Part shown: positions 54,705 to 64,000 of the stretch, piece by piece | Numbering within the stretch: position 1 is the first letter of the stretch | Layout: every line of letters starts with the position of its first letter | Assembly: GCA_001556025.1 (NCBI GenBank) | Contig: LSIB01000163.1 | Span: forward strand, 124,001-188,000 | Source of the DNA: Rhizobiales bacterium CCH3-A5 | GTDB taxonomy: Bacteria > Pseudomonadota > Alphaproteobacteria > Rhizobiales > Beijerinckiaceae | DNA: 64,000 nucleotides | Direction: 5' to 3' | Made by a program: the position numbers and the translations under genes | Notes under the pieces: generated by a model | The model's input: only the letters and a program-made list of their open reading frames with translations | What the model was told of the DNA's origin: nothing | The model's database searches: none

Positions 54705-56292
54705 CTTCGCCGCCCATCGGACGGATCAAGGCGGCGATGTGTGCTGCCTCGTCGTCCGTGAGACCATAGCGGGCATTGATTTCCGCGTCGGTCCAGTTGC
54801 GGTCCCATGTCTGCACCGGCACCCAGCGGTACATCGACCGAAACACATGCTGCGCCGGCTTGCGCAAGGAGACCAAGAAGCGCGCGAACCGGGTGTTCAG
54901 GTACGACCGCACACTAGACGCTTCATCCTGTGATTGCAGGGGGCCGGCGACGAGATACGTCTGCGTGCAGACTGATCCGGGCTCGCCGATCATCGGCGGC
55001 CCTAGGACTAGGTCGACGCCGTTCCGCTCGCGCTCGCGCCCGGAGCCGGCCACCGGTAGAAACAGCTTCCAGACATCGATCAGGTGGGCGTTCTTTGTGA
55101 TTTGGTCGCGTGCCATTGCTCCCTGAACACGCTTGGTCGCGAGATTGGCATAAAGGCGGACTTGGTCTGCCTTCGGAGCCTTGTTCTGGGTGTAGCCGGC
55201 GAAGTTGGTCGCCAGGCCGAACGGCGTGTCGCCGCTGACCAAGCCCTCAAATGAGGTCTCCCCGCGTGCCAGGATCTTGTCGAGGATCTGGGCGGATTGC
55301 TTGTCGCGGACGAAGACGTCGTGCGCGTCGAGGCGTCGTTTGAAAGGTCCGATTGACTGACCGTTTTTGACGAACGTGGCAGCACATGAACCTGGTTCGT
55401 CTCGGTCCCACAGGAAATAGCACACGCCTCCGCCGATACCGACGGTGGGGAAGACGTCCTTGGCGTTCTCGTAGTCGACGAGGACGCGCGTCCGGCTATC
55501 GGCGAGGAACGTGGCGCGGAAATCGGCGAGTCCGCGGCCGCCGGCCATCCACCGTGAGGGGATGACCATCGTGAGGTAGCGTGGACCGAGCTTCATGGCC
55601 TGCTCGACGAAATGTTGGTAGATCGGCGAGTCGTTGGTGCCGCCGCCTCCGCCGGTCATCTGGTAAGGCGGATTTCCAATGATCACGTCGAACTGCATGG
55701 GTACTCCGAACAGCTCGTCGATCCGAGCTTTGATGTCGTCAGTGTGAATGAACGCATAGGCATGGGTCTCGAGGGCGTCTCCGCGGTCCGACACGCTTCT
55801 GCTGGCTCCGCAGAACCGGCAGCGGCCATCGTTCCAATCATGCTCGAGACGCTCGAACCAGATATGGCCAGCGGGGGCGACCAAGCTCTTGGCGATCGAA
55901 TGCGGACCAGTTGCGTCTTTGGAGCAATAGAGCGAGCGCCTGGTCATCATGCTTGTCAGTTCGGTCGTCGCGATGCCGAAGACCTGGCGCGTCAGAATAT
56001 GATCGACACGAGCCTGGAGGTCTGGAATCTGTTCCTCGAGGCCTCGAATGAGCCGCGTCGCGATCTCCCTCAGGAACACTCCCGACTTCGTGCATGGGTC
56101 GAGAAAGCGCGCTGTCGGGTCCGCGAAGAGGTTGGCTCCCCCGTTGCCAGCCGCCCATGCAGCTGCGAGCGTGTCGAGCATCTGGTTCGCGAAGTCCGGA
56201 GGCGTGAACACCTCGTCGTTCGACAGGTTTGCGATGCACGACAGCACGTCGGGGTTGCGCCGTCGCAGCGCGAAGGGGGCTTGCTGCGTCAT
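54697..56292 (-). CDS. Eco57I-type DNA adenine methyltransferase
   Basis: 531 residues. The N-6 adenine MTase core shows the FTPPDFANQML opening, motif I-like F-L-D-P-C-T-K-S-G-V-F (about 64), and motif IV N-P-P-Y (about 211). A C-terminal target-recognition-like part runs to the end. A C-R-F-C-G pair lies before motif IV. It methylates adenine in a target site to protect host DNA, or acts with the helicase-nuclease. It overlaps the helicase gene by 8 bp and the small MTase-like gene by 4 bp (ATGA), so all three are one operon. Confidence 0.9.
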
Positions 56293-56939
56293 GCGGCCTC
56301 GTCGGCGTCCTCGGGCGTGGCGGCGAGCGCGTCGATGGTCATCGGCTCGTAGCTGCGTAGCGGCGTGAAGATCTCGTGTTGGCCGAGCTTGGCGAAGAGG
56401 GAGTCTTCCTTCTTGAAGGATGACGTGCCGGTGAGGACATCAAGGCGGAAGTCACGCCTCTGGAAGCGGCCCTTCCCGAGGTATCCCCATTCGGCGAAGA
56501 TGATGGCGGAGCCGTCAATCGCCTTCATCGACAGGGCGTCGCCCTGGATGATGTTGACGTTCAGGACGTGCTTGGCGGCCGCGATGGTCGAGGCTGGATC
56601 TTCCGGGCGTGTGTAGTCGCGGAACAGATCAAGCATGTTCGCGCGGCATTCCCGCGCGTTGTCTGCGAGCAGTTCGATGCCGTAGCAGCTCATGAGGGCG
56701 AGCAGCGCGAAATGCCGTCGCTCGAAGGGGTTTCGGCCGTAGCGTCGTTCCACCGCGTCGAGCTTGCGACCCAGCACCGAGACGGTGAAGTGGCCGGTGC
56801 CGCAGGCCGGCTCCAGGAAGCGGGACTCGATGCGTTCCGCCTCGGCCTTGACCAGATCGAGCATGGCGTCGACCATCCAAGGCGGGGTGAAGACCTCGCC
56901 ATGGTCGCTGACTCTTTTCTTGGACTTGATCAGGCTCAT
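56289..56939 (-). CDS. Small MTase-fold protein (restriction subunit M-like)
   Basis: 216 residues. It shows FTPPWMVDAMLDLV and motif I F-L-E-P-A-C-G-T-G-H-F, so it should bind SAM. At the motif IV position it reads F-A-E-W-G-Y instead of N-P-P-Y, so it may lack methyltransferase catalysis and serve as a partner of the larger Eco57I-type protein. I chose the ATG at 56939 (MSLIKSKKRVSDHGEVFTPP); an in-frame upstream start at 57095 adds 52 unconvincing residues. First gene of the operon. Confidence 0.82.
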   Translation of the reverse strand: MSLIKSKKRVSDHGEVFTPPWMVDAMLDLVKAEAERIESRFLEPACGTGHFTVSVLGRKLDAVERRYGRNPFERRHFALLALMSCYGIELLADNARECRANMLDLFRDYTRPEDPASTIAAAKHVLNVNIIQGDALSMKAIDGSAIIFAEWGYLGKGRFQRRDFRLDVLTGTSSFKKEDSLFAKLGQHEIFTPLRSYEPMTIDALAATPEDADEAA

Positions 56940-57142
56940 GCCGATCGATTTCCGAACAAGAGGGCTACGCGAATCGATTCCGGGCACATACGTCGAGCTA
57001 AGCAAGGTTTGCGTTTTGTTCCTAGCGGTTTTGACGTCAGGACGTGCCGCTATCACCAAAATTGGTGAAGAAGCCTTGGAAGCAGATTGACGCATGCTCG
57101 CGGTCTTTCATTTTAGCATGGAATGCGCGGATGGCGGGAGGG

Positions 57143-57727
57143 TCAGCGCTCGATACCGCCTCCGGACCTCGTCGCGGCCTTCTTCCGGTGCCGCGCCTCG
57201 CGCTCGTTGTACTCGCCGACGAAGTCGTTCACGCGATCGACGAACTCGTCGAGGCTCGGGCCGCGCCGTGGCGCCGGCTTCCATGCCTCGCTGTCGCGGT
57301 CCGTGGCCCAGGCGTCGGGCAGGCAGTGACGCTTGAGCGTCTTGGCGAGGTCGGCGGGCTCGGTGATGAATCGGGTCAGGCCCAGCGTGATGAGGCGCTT
57401 GTCAATCCGCTTGGCGAGGGTCAGATCGCCGATCGCCGGCAGCTCGAACCAGCCGGTGAAGCCCTCCAGATACGTCGCGGTCGCGTCGTCGACGAAGCGA
57501 GTGCCGAGTTCCTCCGTCTCAATGCCATCGAGCGGGAACGCCTCTCGGCGCGCCATGCCGGCCGACAGCTTGAGGATGTCGCTCGGCTCGACGGCGAATG
57601 TCGCGATCCGTGCCTCAATGTGGAAGTCCGGCCGACGTTTCGTCGGATTGCCGAGAACCTCGTCTTCCAAGCGCCAGGCGCTGTAGAGGCCGATCAGGTT
57701 CCGCGGGCTTGGCGAGGTCTGGTTCAC
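57143..57727 (-). CDS. Hypothetical protein next to the ISL3 element, possibly 5'-truncated
   Basis: 194 codons from a GTG at 57727. I do not recognise the family. The C-terminal stretch (S-L-D-E-F-V-D-R-V-N-D-F-V-x-E-Y-N) vaguely resembles the end of integrase-type transposases, but no DDE motifs are visible. The frame stays open upstream through 57777 into the transposase stop region, so the original start may have been removed by the IS. It points the same way as the restriction-modification-like operon, 203 bp upstream of it. Confidence 0.45.
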   Translation of the reverse strand: MNQTSPSPRNLIGLYSAWRLEDEVLGNPTKRRPDFHIEARIATFAVEPSDILKLSAGMARREAFPLDGIETEELGTRFVDDATATYLEGFTGWFELPAIGDLTLAKRIDKRLITLGLTRFITEPADLAKTLKRHCLPDAWATDRDSEAWKPAPRRGPSLDEFVDRVNDFVGEYNEREARHRKKAATRSGGGIER

Positions 57728-57728
57728 A

Positions 57729-59220
57729 GGGTTCTCCGGGGTCGTCCCCCAATGCTCGATCCCTGCTTCTCCACTATCAGGCTGGCGTGTCCTCCGTCGT
57801 CTTGGTCACTTCAGCCAGCCACTGACCCAGCTCCGCTTTGAACTCGGCGATCGTGCGCCGACGGTAGACGGTCTTCCCCGGGATGAGCACTCGCTCATAG
57901 ACGACGTCACGATCTTCAGCGCCGAACACCATGAACGACATCGAGTCGCTGGGCCGGCGCTGCTTGCGGCGGATTGAGGACCGGCCTTTCGTCGTGACCT
58001 CCTTGTAGAGGAGGCGCGCCCGCAGGATCTCGAAGCTGTACCCGCGTCCCTGCCGGTCGATCTGCCGGATCGCCGCGTTGACGCCCTCGGTGAAGCCGTT
58101 CGTGAACGGGTTCTCGAAGTAGGCGAGGATCTCAGGACGCCAGTTCTTGACGATGCTGATCAGGGCTTTGAAGTCGTTGTCGAGATGGGAGGGTATCCTT
58201 CTGAGGCATTCGCCGAGGAGGCGGTCGGCTTCAGCGCGGTCCTGCCCTTCATAGAGCGACGAGAGCCGCTCCTTCGTCTCGTAGGCGGCCCGTAGGTCGG
58301 GAAACTGGGCGAGCCAGGGGCGAACCCGTTCCCATTCCTCATCCGTCAGCGACTTCTCCCGCGTGAGCAGGAGGAACCGCTCGTCTTTCAAGCGGATCTT
58401 CTGGTCGTGGCTCAAGCTGCGACCGGTGCGCTTCCTGATTTCGTCCAGACCATTCTGGGCGAAGCGGACGACGTGGAACTTGTCCACGACGACAGGGCGC
58501 CCGGGGAAATGTGTGCGCGCGAGATCATGGTAGGCGCGCCACATGTCGGCAACGACGACCTTGACGCGATCCTTCCCCGGCAAGGCCCCGAAATAGGGGT
58601 CGAGGTAGTCCTTCGTGCGCGATGGGAGGAGGTCGAAGACCTTTTTCGCCTCCAGGTCCGTGAGGACGCAGAGCACGTCCTTGAGGTGGATCTCGTCGAT
58701 CCCCAGGACGCGCGGCGTCTCGGGACGGTCATGGCGCTCCATCAGCCCGACGAAGTCCTTGAAGACGGTCCGGATGGTGCTCTCGTCGAGGCCGACGTCG
58801 TCGGCGACGCTGTAGTTCGTGTCCTTCAGGCAGCGTTTCTCGATGAATTTGCGCAGCCGCCGCGTCATCAGACGGTCATCGTCCAGGGACGGGATCTTTT
58901 CCATCCAGGTGTTGCCGCACGCGCTGCATTTGAAGCGGTCGCGCTTCAGCCTGAGAACGGTCGGCGTGCCGTGCGGAATGTCGCGAAATTCTTGTTCGAC
59001 GGGGCCATGCTTATGAACCAAGCGGGGTTCTGCCGAGCACGACGGACAAGCTGGCCTATCCAAGACCGACTTGACCACGATCAGCTTCTCATCGGGATGA
59101 GAGATGACGGTCACTGTGCTGAGGTCTGGAAGACCGAGCATGTCGGTCAATGACGGGATATGGATATTCATTGGTCGACCATGGCATTACGGGGGTAACC
59201 AACATGCTACCCGGTGTCCC
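57729..59220 (-). mobile_element. ISL3-family insertion sequence, ends approximate
   Basis: Built around the transposase gene. Imperfect candidate terminal repeats are GGGTTCTCCGGGG (57729 onward) and, on the opposite strand, GGGACACCGGG (ending at 59220). They match only partly and no 8-bp target duplication was found, so the ends are provisional. Confidence 0.5.
57777..59171 (-). CDS. ISL3 family transposase
   Basis: 464 residues and apparently intact. N-terminal zinc-finger-like C-P-S-C...C-S-A-C (about 42-87), a helix-turn-helix region, then the DDE core: G-I-D-E (Asp, about 158), V-A-D-M-W-R-A-Y (Asp, about 210) and F-T-N-G-F-T-E-G (Glu, about 375). This order is typical of ISL3 transposases. 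It lies between the restriction-modification-like region and core genes. Confidence 0.95.
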   Translation of the reverse strand: MNIHIPSLTDMLGLPDLSTVTVISHPDEKLIVVKSVLDRPACPSCSAEPRLVHKHGPVEQEFRDIPHGTPTVLRLKRDRFKCSACGNTWMEKIPSLDDDRLMTRRLRKFIEKRCLKDTNYSVADDVGLDESTIRTVFKDFVGLMERHDRPETPRVLGIDEIHLKDVLCVLTDLEAKKVFDLLPSRTKDYLDPYFGALPGKDRVKVVVADMWRAYHDLARTHFPGRPVVVDKFHVVRFAQNGLDEIRKRTGRSLSHDQKIRLKDERFLLLTREKSLTDEEWERVRPWLAQFPDLRAAYETKERLSSLYEGQDRAEADRLLGECLRRIPSHLDNDFKALISIVKNWRPEILAYFENPFTNGFTEGVNAAIRQIDRQGRGYSFEILRARLLYKEVTTKGRSSIRRKQRRPSDSMSFMVFGAEDRDVVYERVLIPGKTVYRRRTIAEFKAELGQWLAEVTKTTEDTPA

Positions 59221-59343
59221 ACAGCCCATCCCGCAGACGACCTATCGTTAACGTATCAAATTTTATCTATTCCACGCGGCATCCCGCATATCCAAATTTT
59301 CCAGTGAGGGCAGAACGCTTTTAGCTTCGCAACTGAAACACCG

Positions 59344-59454
59344 CCGTCGTCCCGGACGCAGCGAAGCGGAGCTCCGGGATCCATCATAGGGCACCGTCGT
59401 TCTCTAGGATGGATCCCGGATCTGCGCCGCTTCGCGCCTTGTCCGGGATGACGG
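59344..59454. repeat. Imperfect long palindromic repeat (111 bp)
   Basis: Arms starting CCGTCGTCCCGGA and ending TCCGGGATGACGG, with inner CTCCGGGATCCATC and GGATGGATCCCGGAT segments also complementary. It resembles the shorter GTCATTCCGGG palindrome at 24870-24910. It lies directly upstream of the aldo/keto reductase gene. Confidence 0.75.
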
Positions 59455-59490
59455 GTGTGGTTCCAATCCACTACCCAAGGAACGACCGCC

Positions 59491-60468
59491 ATGCAGACCC
59501 GCAACCTCGGCCCTCTGACCGTCTCCGCCATCGGGCTCGGCTGCATGAGCATGACGCCGATCTATGGCGAGCCCGACCCGGCGGAAGCGGCCGCCACCAT
59601 CCACCGCGCCGCCGAGCGTGGCGTGACGCTGATCGACACGGCCGACGCCTATAACTTCGGGGCTAACGAGGAACTGGTCGGCAAGGCGGTTTCTCCGATC
59701 CGCGACAAGGTCGTGCTGGCGACCAAGTTCGGCAACATCCGACTGCCGGACGGCACCGCCGAGGTCAATGGCAAGCCGGATTACGTGCCGCAGGCCTGCG
59801 ATCTCAGCCTGAAGCGGCTCGGCGTCGAGCACATCGACCTCTATTACGCCCACCGTATCGACCCGGGCGTGCCGATCGAGGAGACGGTCGGTGCGATGGC
59901 CCGCCTCGTCGAGGCCGGCAAGGTCCGCCATCTCGGCCTGTCGGAGGCCTCTGTCGCAACCCTGCGCCGCGCCCATGCGGTGCATCCGATCGCGGCGCTC
60001 CAGACCGAGTACTCGCTCTGGACCCGCGATCCGGAAGACGGGTTGCTGGCGGCCTGCGAGGAACTCGGCATCGGCTTCGTCGCCTACAGTCCGCTCGGCC
60101 GGGGCTTTCTCACCGGCACGATCGACAGCCTGGAGGCGCTGGGAGCCAAGGACCGCCGCCGTGACATGCCGCGCTTCCAGGGCGAGAACCTGACGCATAA
60201 CCTGGCCATGCTAGAAACCCTGCGCGAGGCCGCCACTCAGCAGGGCTGCACGCCGGCGCAACTCGCCATCGTCTGGCTGCTGTCGCGAAAGCCCTTCGTC
60301 GTGCCGCTGCCGGGCTCCAAGCAAAGGCGCTGGCTCGATCAGAACGCCGACGCGGTGGCGCTGTCGGTTCCGCCCGCAGTGTTGGCCAAACTCGACGCCG
60401 CCTTCGCGCCGGGCCGGACGGCCGGCACGCGCTACCCCGCCGCCCAGATGAAGCGCGTCGGCATCTGA
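59491..60468 (+). CDS. Aldo/keto reductase
   Basis: 325 residues, TIM-barrel NADPH-dependent reductase. The catalytic tetrad is visible: Asp and Tyr in D-T-A-D-A-Y-N-F-G, Lys in V-V-L-A-T-K-F-G, His in Y-Y-A-H-R-I-D-P. C-terminal NADP-binding PLPGSKQ is present. It belongs to the AKR13/YakC-like group that reduces small aldehydes and ketones. The ATG at 59491 follows CAAGGAACGACCGCC. Confidence 0.93.
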   Translation: MQTRNLGPLTVSAIGLGCMSMTPIYGEPDPAEAAATIHRAAERGVTLIDTADAYNFGANEELVGKAVSPIRDKVVLATKFGNIRLPDGTAEVNGKPDYVPQACDLSLKRLGVEHIDLYYAHRIDPGVPIEETVGAMARLVEAGKVRHLGLSEASVATLRRAHAVHPIAALQTEYSLWTRDPEDGLLAACEELGIGFVAYSPLGRGFLTGTIDSLEALGAKDRRRDMPRFQGENLTHNLAMLETLREAATQQGCTPAQLAIVWLLSRKPFVVPLPGSKQRRWLDQNADAVALSVPPAVLAKLDAAFAPGRTAGTRYPAAQMKRVGI

Positions 60469-60577
60469 CGCGATCCCGGCATGGCGGCATGCGGCGCAGC
60501 GCATGGACCAGCCGCATGATCGCTGCTCAACTGCCGCCGTTGCCGGCCTTCGCGCCGGCGCCACGGGAGCGGCAGGG

Positions 60578-61549
60578 ATGAAAGTGGCCATCGTCGGGGC
60601 GGGCGCGATCGGAGGCGTCGTCGCTTGGCATCTGCGCAAGGCGGGGCAGGATCCGGTCGTCGTGGCGCGCCCCGCGACCGCAGCCCTGCTCTCCAGCGAA
60701 GGCCTGACGCTGGAGACCGGCGGAACGTCGCAGACGCTCGCCATCCGCGCCACGAGCGACGCCACCGCGCTTGGGCCGCAGGACCTCGTCACGGTCGGCT
60801 ACAAGGCGCATGACTGGGCGGGAGGGCTCGATCTGCTCAGGCCGCTTATCGGGCCAGAAACCCTGGTCGTGCCGATGCTGAACGGCATCCCCTGGTGGTA
60901 TCTCGACGGGCTCGACCCGCGCTTCGGCGACACGCGACTGGCTGCGGTCGATCCTATCGGGGCGCTCGCGGCGGCGATTCCGACGGCACAGGTTCTCGGC
61001 TGCGTCGTCTATGTCGGCTCCAATCGCCCGGCGCCGAACCGCATCGACTGGAACGGCCGCAAGCGCCTGATCCTCGGCGAACCGCGCTCAGCCGCGACAC
61101 CGCGCCTGCGCGAGGTCGTAGACCTGCTCAAGGCCGGCGGCATCGACGCAGAGGCGACGGACGACATCCGCTCCGCCGTCTGGCACAAGCTCTTGGGCAA
61201 CGCCGCTTTCAACCCGATCTCGGCCGTCACGGCTGCGACGATCGACGTGATCGCCGGCGATCCGCCGCTGCGGGCGCTGGCCAAGTCGATCATGAACGAG
61301 TGCATCGCGGTGGCGCGGGCGCTCGGCGTCGACGACCTCCCTGACCCCGACCAGCGCCTGCAGATGCCGCCGACCATGGTCGGGGTCAAAACCTCGATGC
61401 TGCAGGACATGGAGGCCGGACGCCCGCTGGAACTCGGCGCGATCGTTTCCGCGATCTGCGAGCTGGGCCGCCGCACGCAGGTGCCGACGCCGCTGCTCGA
61501 CGCCATCGACGCGCTCGCGGCCGCGAGCTGGCGACAGCGCTGGAGCTAG
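60578..61549 (+). CDS. 2-dehydropantoate 2-reductase (ketopantoate reductase family)
   Basis: 323 residues. The N-terminal Rossmann domain opens with V-A-I-V-G-A-G-A-I-G-G, and the C-terminal helical domain has the family's catalytic Lys in W-H-K-L-L-G-N-A-A-F-N-P. It may serve pantothenate synthesis (panE) or act on another 2-keto acid, since many bacteria have several paralogues. The ATG at 60578 follows GGGAGCGGCAGGG. Confidence 0.88.
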   Translation: MKVAIVGAGAIGGVVAWHLRKAGQDPVVVARPATAALLSSEGLTLETGGTSQTLAIRATSDATALGPQDLVTVGYKAHDWAGGLDLLRPLIGPETLVVPMLNGIPWWYLDGLDPRFGDTRLAAVDPIGALAAAIPTAQVLGCVVYVGSNRPAPNRIDWNGRKRLILGEPRSAATPRLREVVDLLKAGGIDAEATDDIRSAVWHKLLGNAAFNPISAVTAATIDVIAGDPPLRALAKSIMNECIAVARALGVDDLPDPDQRLQMPPTMVGVKTSMLQDMEAGRPLELGAIVSAICELGRRTQVPTPLLDAIDALAAASWRQRWS

Positions 61550-61566
61550 ATTTCAGACCTCTGCGC

Positions 61567-62340
61567 TCACTTCAGACTGTTCGACAGAAAGCCCTGCAAC
61601 CGCTCGCTTGCGGGCCGCGTCAGCACCTCGGCGGGCGCGCCCTCCTCCTCCACCACCCCGCGATGCAGGAAGATCACCCGGCTCGCCACCTCGCGCGCAA
61701 AACCCATCTCATGAGTGACGACCAGCATAGTGCGGCCTTCTTCCGCCAGCGAGCGCATCACCCGCAGCACCTCGCCGACCAGTTCGGGGTCGAGCGCCGA
61801 GGTCGGCTCGTCGAACAGCATGACCTCGGGCTCCATGGCGAGCGCGCGGGCGATGGCGACGCGCTGCTGCTCGCCCCCCGACATATGCGCCGGATAGGCG
61901 TCCTTGCGGTGCGAGACGCCGACGCGGGCGAGATAGCGCTCGGCGCGCTCGACGGCTTCGGCCTTCGTCAGACCGAGCACGCGGATCGGCGCTTCGATGA
62001 CGTTTTCCAGCGCCGTCATATGGGCCCACAGGTTGAACTGCTGAAACACCATGGCAAGCCTGGCCCGGATGCGCTGGAGCTGCGCCGGATCGGCGGCGCT
62101 GAGTTCGCCCTTGCGGTCGGGCGTCAGGCGCAGCTCCTCGCCGCTAACGACGATGCGCCCGGCATTGGGCCTCTCCAGCAGGTTGAGACAGCGCAGCACC
62201 GTGCTTTTCCCGGAGCCCGAGGAGCCGATCATGGCGATGACGTCGCCGGAGTTCGCGGCGAGCGAGACGCCTTTCAAAACCTCGACCGCGCCAAAGCTCT
62301 TGCGCAGGCCTTCGGCGCGGAGTTTTTCCTGTTGCATCAT
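61567..62340 (-). CDS. Polar amino acid ABC transporter ATP-binding protein
   Basis: 257 residues. Walker [10 protein letters not shown], signature M-S-G-G-E-Q-Q-R-V, Walker [13 protein letters not shown] and H-loop VVTHEMGF are intact. It belongs to the HisP/GlnQ class. I chose the ATG at 62340, preceded by GAAGGGTGGAC. It is the last gene of a three-gene minus-strand run that begins with the permease at the window edge. Confidence 0.94.
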   Translation of the reverse strand: MMQQEKLRAEGLRKSFGAVEVLKGVSLAANSGDVIAMIGSSGSGKSTVLRCLNLLERPNAGRIVVSGEELRLTPDRKGELSAADPAQLQRIRARLAMVFQQFNLWAHMTALENVIEAPIRVLGLTKAEAVERAERYLARVGVSHRKDAYPAHMSGGEQQRVAIARALAMEPEVMLFDEPTSALDPELVGEVLRVMRSLAEEGRTMLVVTHEMGFAREVASRVIFLHRGVVEEEGAPAEVLTRPASERLQGFLSNSLK

Positions 62341-62349
62341 GTCCACCCT

Positions 62350-63465
62350 TCAGGGGCTCAGGAGCTTGCCGCTGCGCTTGGCGCTCGTGCCCGCGACCTT
62401 GCCGAGCCGTTTGCCCGGCGTGGCGAAGCGGAGCGACGAGCGCGCATAGAACACGCCATCCGATTGCGTCGCGACTTCGGTTGCCTCTCCGGTGAGCGGG
62501 TCGATGATCTCGGCGATGACCTCGCCGGCCGACACGCTCTCGCCGACCTCGCGCCGATAGATCAGAATGCCCGAACTCGGCGCGGTGATCGGCTCCGAGG
62601 CTTCGAGCGCGGTCGGGCGGCATAGGGCCTCCGGCAGCGCCGGCGGCCCGCCGGCGATCACGCCGGCATGACGCAGAAAGGCGAGGATCGCGGCGGCGTC
62701 GCGATCGGCCATGGCGTGGTCGACATCGCGCTGGCCGCGCAGTTCGACCGTCACCGAGTGGCAGCCGAAGAGCACAGGCAGATGGGGGACGGCGCGGGCG
62801 AGTTCGGCCCATGGCCGGCTCAGCGCCTCGTCGAACGGATCGCCGCCCGAAACCTCCGCCAGCAGCACGGCGCGCGCACCCAGATGCGCCGTCAGCGGCG
62901 CGAAGGTCTCGGCCGACGCGGTATGGGTATAGAGATGCATCGCGGCTTCTGCGTCGCAATGCAGGTCGAGCACGAGATCGGCCGGCAGAGCGAGCCCGAG
63001 CAGCGTCGTCTTCAGATGTTCGGCCGCAGTGAGCGCCGGCCGCGCGTCCAGTTCCTCGATGAGCGCCTGCCGGATGAGCGCGGCATTAGCCTCCGGTTCA
63101 TAGCCGAGCCTGTCGCCGATCCGCGCGATCAGGCCTTCGCCCAGCGCCGGAAAATCGCGGTTGAAATTGCCGCCGTCACTGAGCGAAAAGCGCCCGACCG
63201 GCTGGCCCAGCACCTGCTGGCCCAGGCCCAGCGGATTGGCGACGGGCACGAGCACGACCTCGCCGATGAGATCGCCCGCCGCCTCGATCGCGACGAGTTC
63301 GCGACGCAGGCTCTGGGCGCAGATCATGCCGGGAATCTCATCGGCATGGAGCGCAGCCTGGATGTAGACGCAGGGACGCGCGCCCTGCCGTCCGAAGCGA
63401 TGGACAGTCAGGTGATGGCTCGTGCCGGGGCTGCCGGCGGGAATGGCGTAGCTATCGGTGATCAT
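62350..63465 (-). CDS. Succinylglutamate desuccinylase / aspartoacylase family protein
   Basis: 371 residues. The zinc ligands are visible: H-A-D-E-I-P-G (His and Glu, about 40) and D-L-H-C-D (His, about 168). The catalytic Glu is probably in T-V-E-L (about 245). A C-terminal lipoyl-like barrel (about 290-350) follows, common in the bacterial members. It deacylates an N-acyl amino acid or a related compound. Being sandwiched between the permease and ATPase genes, it probably processes the imported amino-acid derivative. Confidence 0.9.
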   Translation of the reverse strand: MITDSYAIPAGSPGTSHHLTVHRFGRQGARPCVYIQAALHADEIPGMICAQSLRRELVAIEAAGDLIGEVVLVPVANPLGLGQQVLGQPVGRFSLSDGGNFNRDFPALGEGLIARIGDRLGYEPEANAALIRQALIEELDARPALTAAEHLKTTLLGLALPADLVLDLHCDAEAAMHLYTHTASAETFAPLTAHLGARAVLLAEVSGGDPFDEALSRPWAELARAVPHLPVLFGCHSVTVELRGQRDVDHAMADRDAAAILAFLRHAGVIAGGPPALPEALCRPTALEASEPITAPSSGILIYRREVGESVSAGEVIAEIIDPLTGEATEVATQSDGVFYARSSLRFATPGKRLGKVAGTSAKRSGKLLSP

Positions 63466-63469
63466 GGGT

Positions 63470-64000
63470 TCAGGCCGGCGTCATTTCGGTAGGTCTGGTG
63501 TCGGCGGATTTTGGCCGCAGATGCTTGAGGAAGCGCCCTTCGAGCAGCTTGACGATGCCGACGAGCGTAAAGGTGATGACGAAGTAGAACACCGCCACCA
63601 TGCCAAAAGCTTCCAGCGGCGCGAGGCTGTTGTAATAGACGTCGCGCGCGGTGCGGGTGAGCTCGACGATGGTGACGGCGCTGGCGATCGAGGTCGCGTG
63701 CATCACCATGACGAGTTCGTTGCCATATTGCGGCAGCGCCCGGCGGATCGCGCTCGGCAGCAGGATGCGACGGTAGATCGACGTGGTAGAGAGGCCGAGA
63801 CTGCGCGCCGCCTCCAGCTCGCCGTTCGGAGTCTGGCGCAGCGCGCCGGCCAGGATCTCGGTCGTATAGGCGGTCGAGTTCAGCGCGAAGGCGAGCCAGG
63901 CGCAGAACCAGGCGTTGCGGAACAGCGGCCAGGCGGCGCTCTCGCGCAACCATTCGAACTGCGCCAGCCCGAAATAGATCATGTAGAGCTGCACCAGCAG
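63470..64000 (-). CDS. Polar amino acid ABC transporter permease, 3' part
   Basis: The frame is open to the right window edge, so the N-terminal part lies outside. The visible 176 residues hold about three hydrophobic segments and the EAA loop L-E-A-A-R-S-L-G-L-S (about residue 75), typical of HisM/GlnP permeases. It belongs with the ATPase at 61567-62340; 4 bp separate it from the desuccinylase-family gene. Confidence 0.92.
   Translation of the reverse strand: MLVQLYMIYFGLAQFEWLRESAAWPLFRNAWFCAWLAFALNSTAYTTEILAGALRQTPNGELEAARSLGLSTTSIYRRILLPSAIRRALPQYGNELVMVMHATSIASAVTIVELTRTARDVYYNSLAPLEAFGMVAVFYFVITFTLVGIVKLLEGRFLKHLRPKSADTRPTEMTPA

Noticed and set aside
57777..59171. Zinc-finger-bearing ORF as a defence gene of the restriction-modification-like block
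   Set aside because: The DDE core order and overall length identify it as an ISL3 transposase.

Overview
This is a 64 kb piece of a high-GC chromosome from an alphaproteobacterium, most likely order Hyphomicrobiales (Rhizobiales) and Bosea-like. The evidence is an Irr-type Fur regulator with iron-control-element palindromes, an irr-bfd-bfr-hemP neighbourhood, a SUV3-like helicase-related protein with a long Pro/Ala/Glu and Arg-rich tail, homospermidine synthase, a DUF1674 (SDHAF4) protein, and rhizobial-type intergenic palindromes. The genus is an inference.

Layout. 1-9.6 kb holds housekeeping genes: helicase-related protein (5' end outside the window), a small ORF coupled to a HutD-family gene, SDHAF4-like, htpX, an RsmB-type rRNA methyltransferase, a heparinase II/III protein and purH. 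9.8-11.7 kb is an iron block (irr, bfd, bfr, hemP) with Irr-box-like palindromes before irr and bfr and a degenerate one before hemP. 11.8-14.4 kb holds a MOSC protein, a double cold-shock-domain protein, beta-carbonic anhydrase, YggT and tRNA-Ala(CGC). 15-21 kb is a catabolic cluster: TRAP transporter, two SDR dehydrogenases, a DapA/NanA-type lyase or aldolase and a cupin, followed by tRNA-Gly(GCC). 21.3-26.4 kb holds a trans-editing deacylase, thioredoxin-TPR chaperone, Lon-substrate-domain protein, MFS transporter and homospermidine synthase.

26.65-38.99 kb is one 4112-residue gene. It encodes RTX repeats at the N terminus, tandem Ig-like repeats, a complete vanadium-haloperoxidase/PAP2 domain with all vanadate-binding residues at canonical spacing, a helical region, an LVIVD-type propeller and a long beta-rich C-terminal part. 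It is the most unusual object in the window.

39-52 kb is a divergent catabolic locus around a FadR-type GntR regulator. On the minus strand are a fumarylacetoacetate-hydrolase gene, a Bug/TctC binding protein, a two-subunit molybdenum hydroxylase and a leaderless ModA-like protein. On the plus strand are an Fe3+/spermidine-type ABC transporter, an alpha/beta hydrolase and its binding protein. ATTGGT/ACCAAT palindromes lie in front of each arm. An IS110-family element has split the hydrolase gene; removing 43821-45413 restores one open frame of 296 codons.

52-59.3 kb looks acquired: a three-gene restriction-modification-like operon (small MTase-fold protein, Eco57I-type methylase, GIY-YIG-helicase fusion), an orphan 194-codon ORF and an ISL3-family transposase. 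59.3-64 kb returns to core-like genes: aldo/keto reductase, ketopantoate-reductase-like enzyme, and a polar amino-acid ABC transporter with a succinylglutamate-desuccinylase-family enzyme; the permease runs off the right edge. All functional assignments come from motifs and family recognition by eye; no database search was run.
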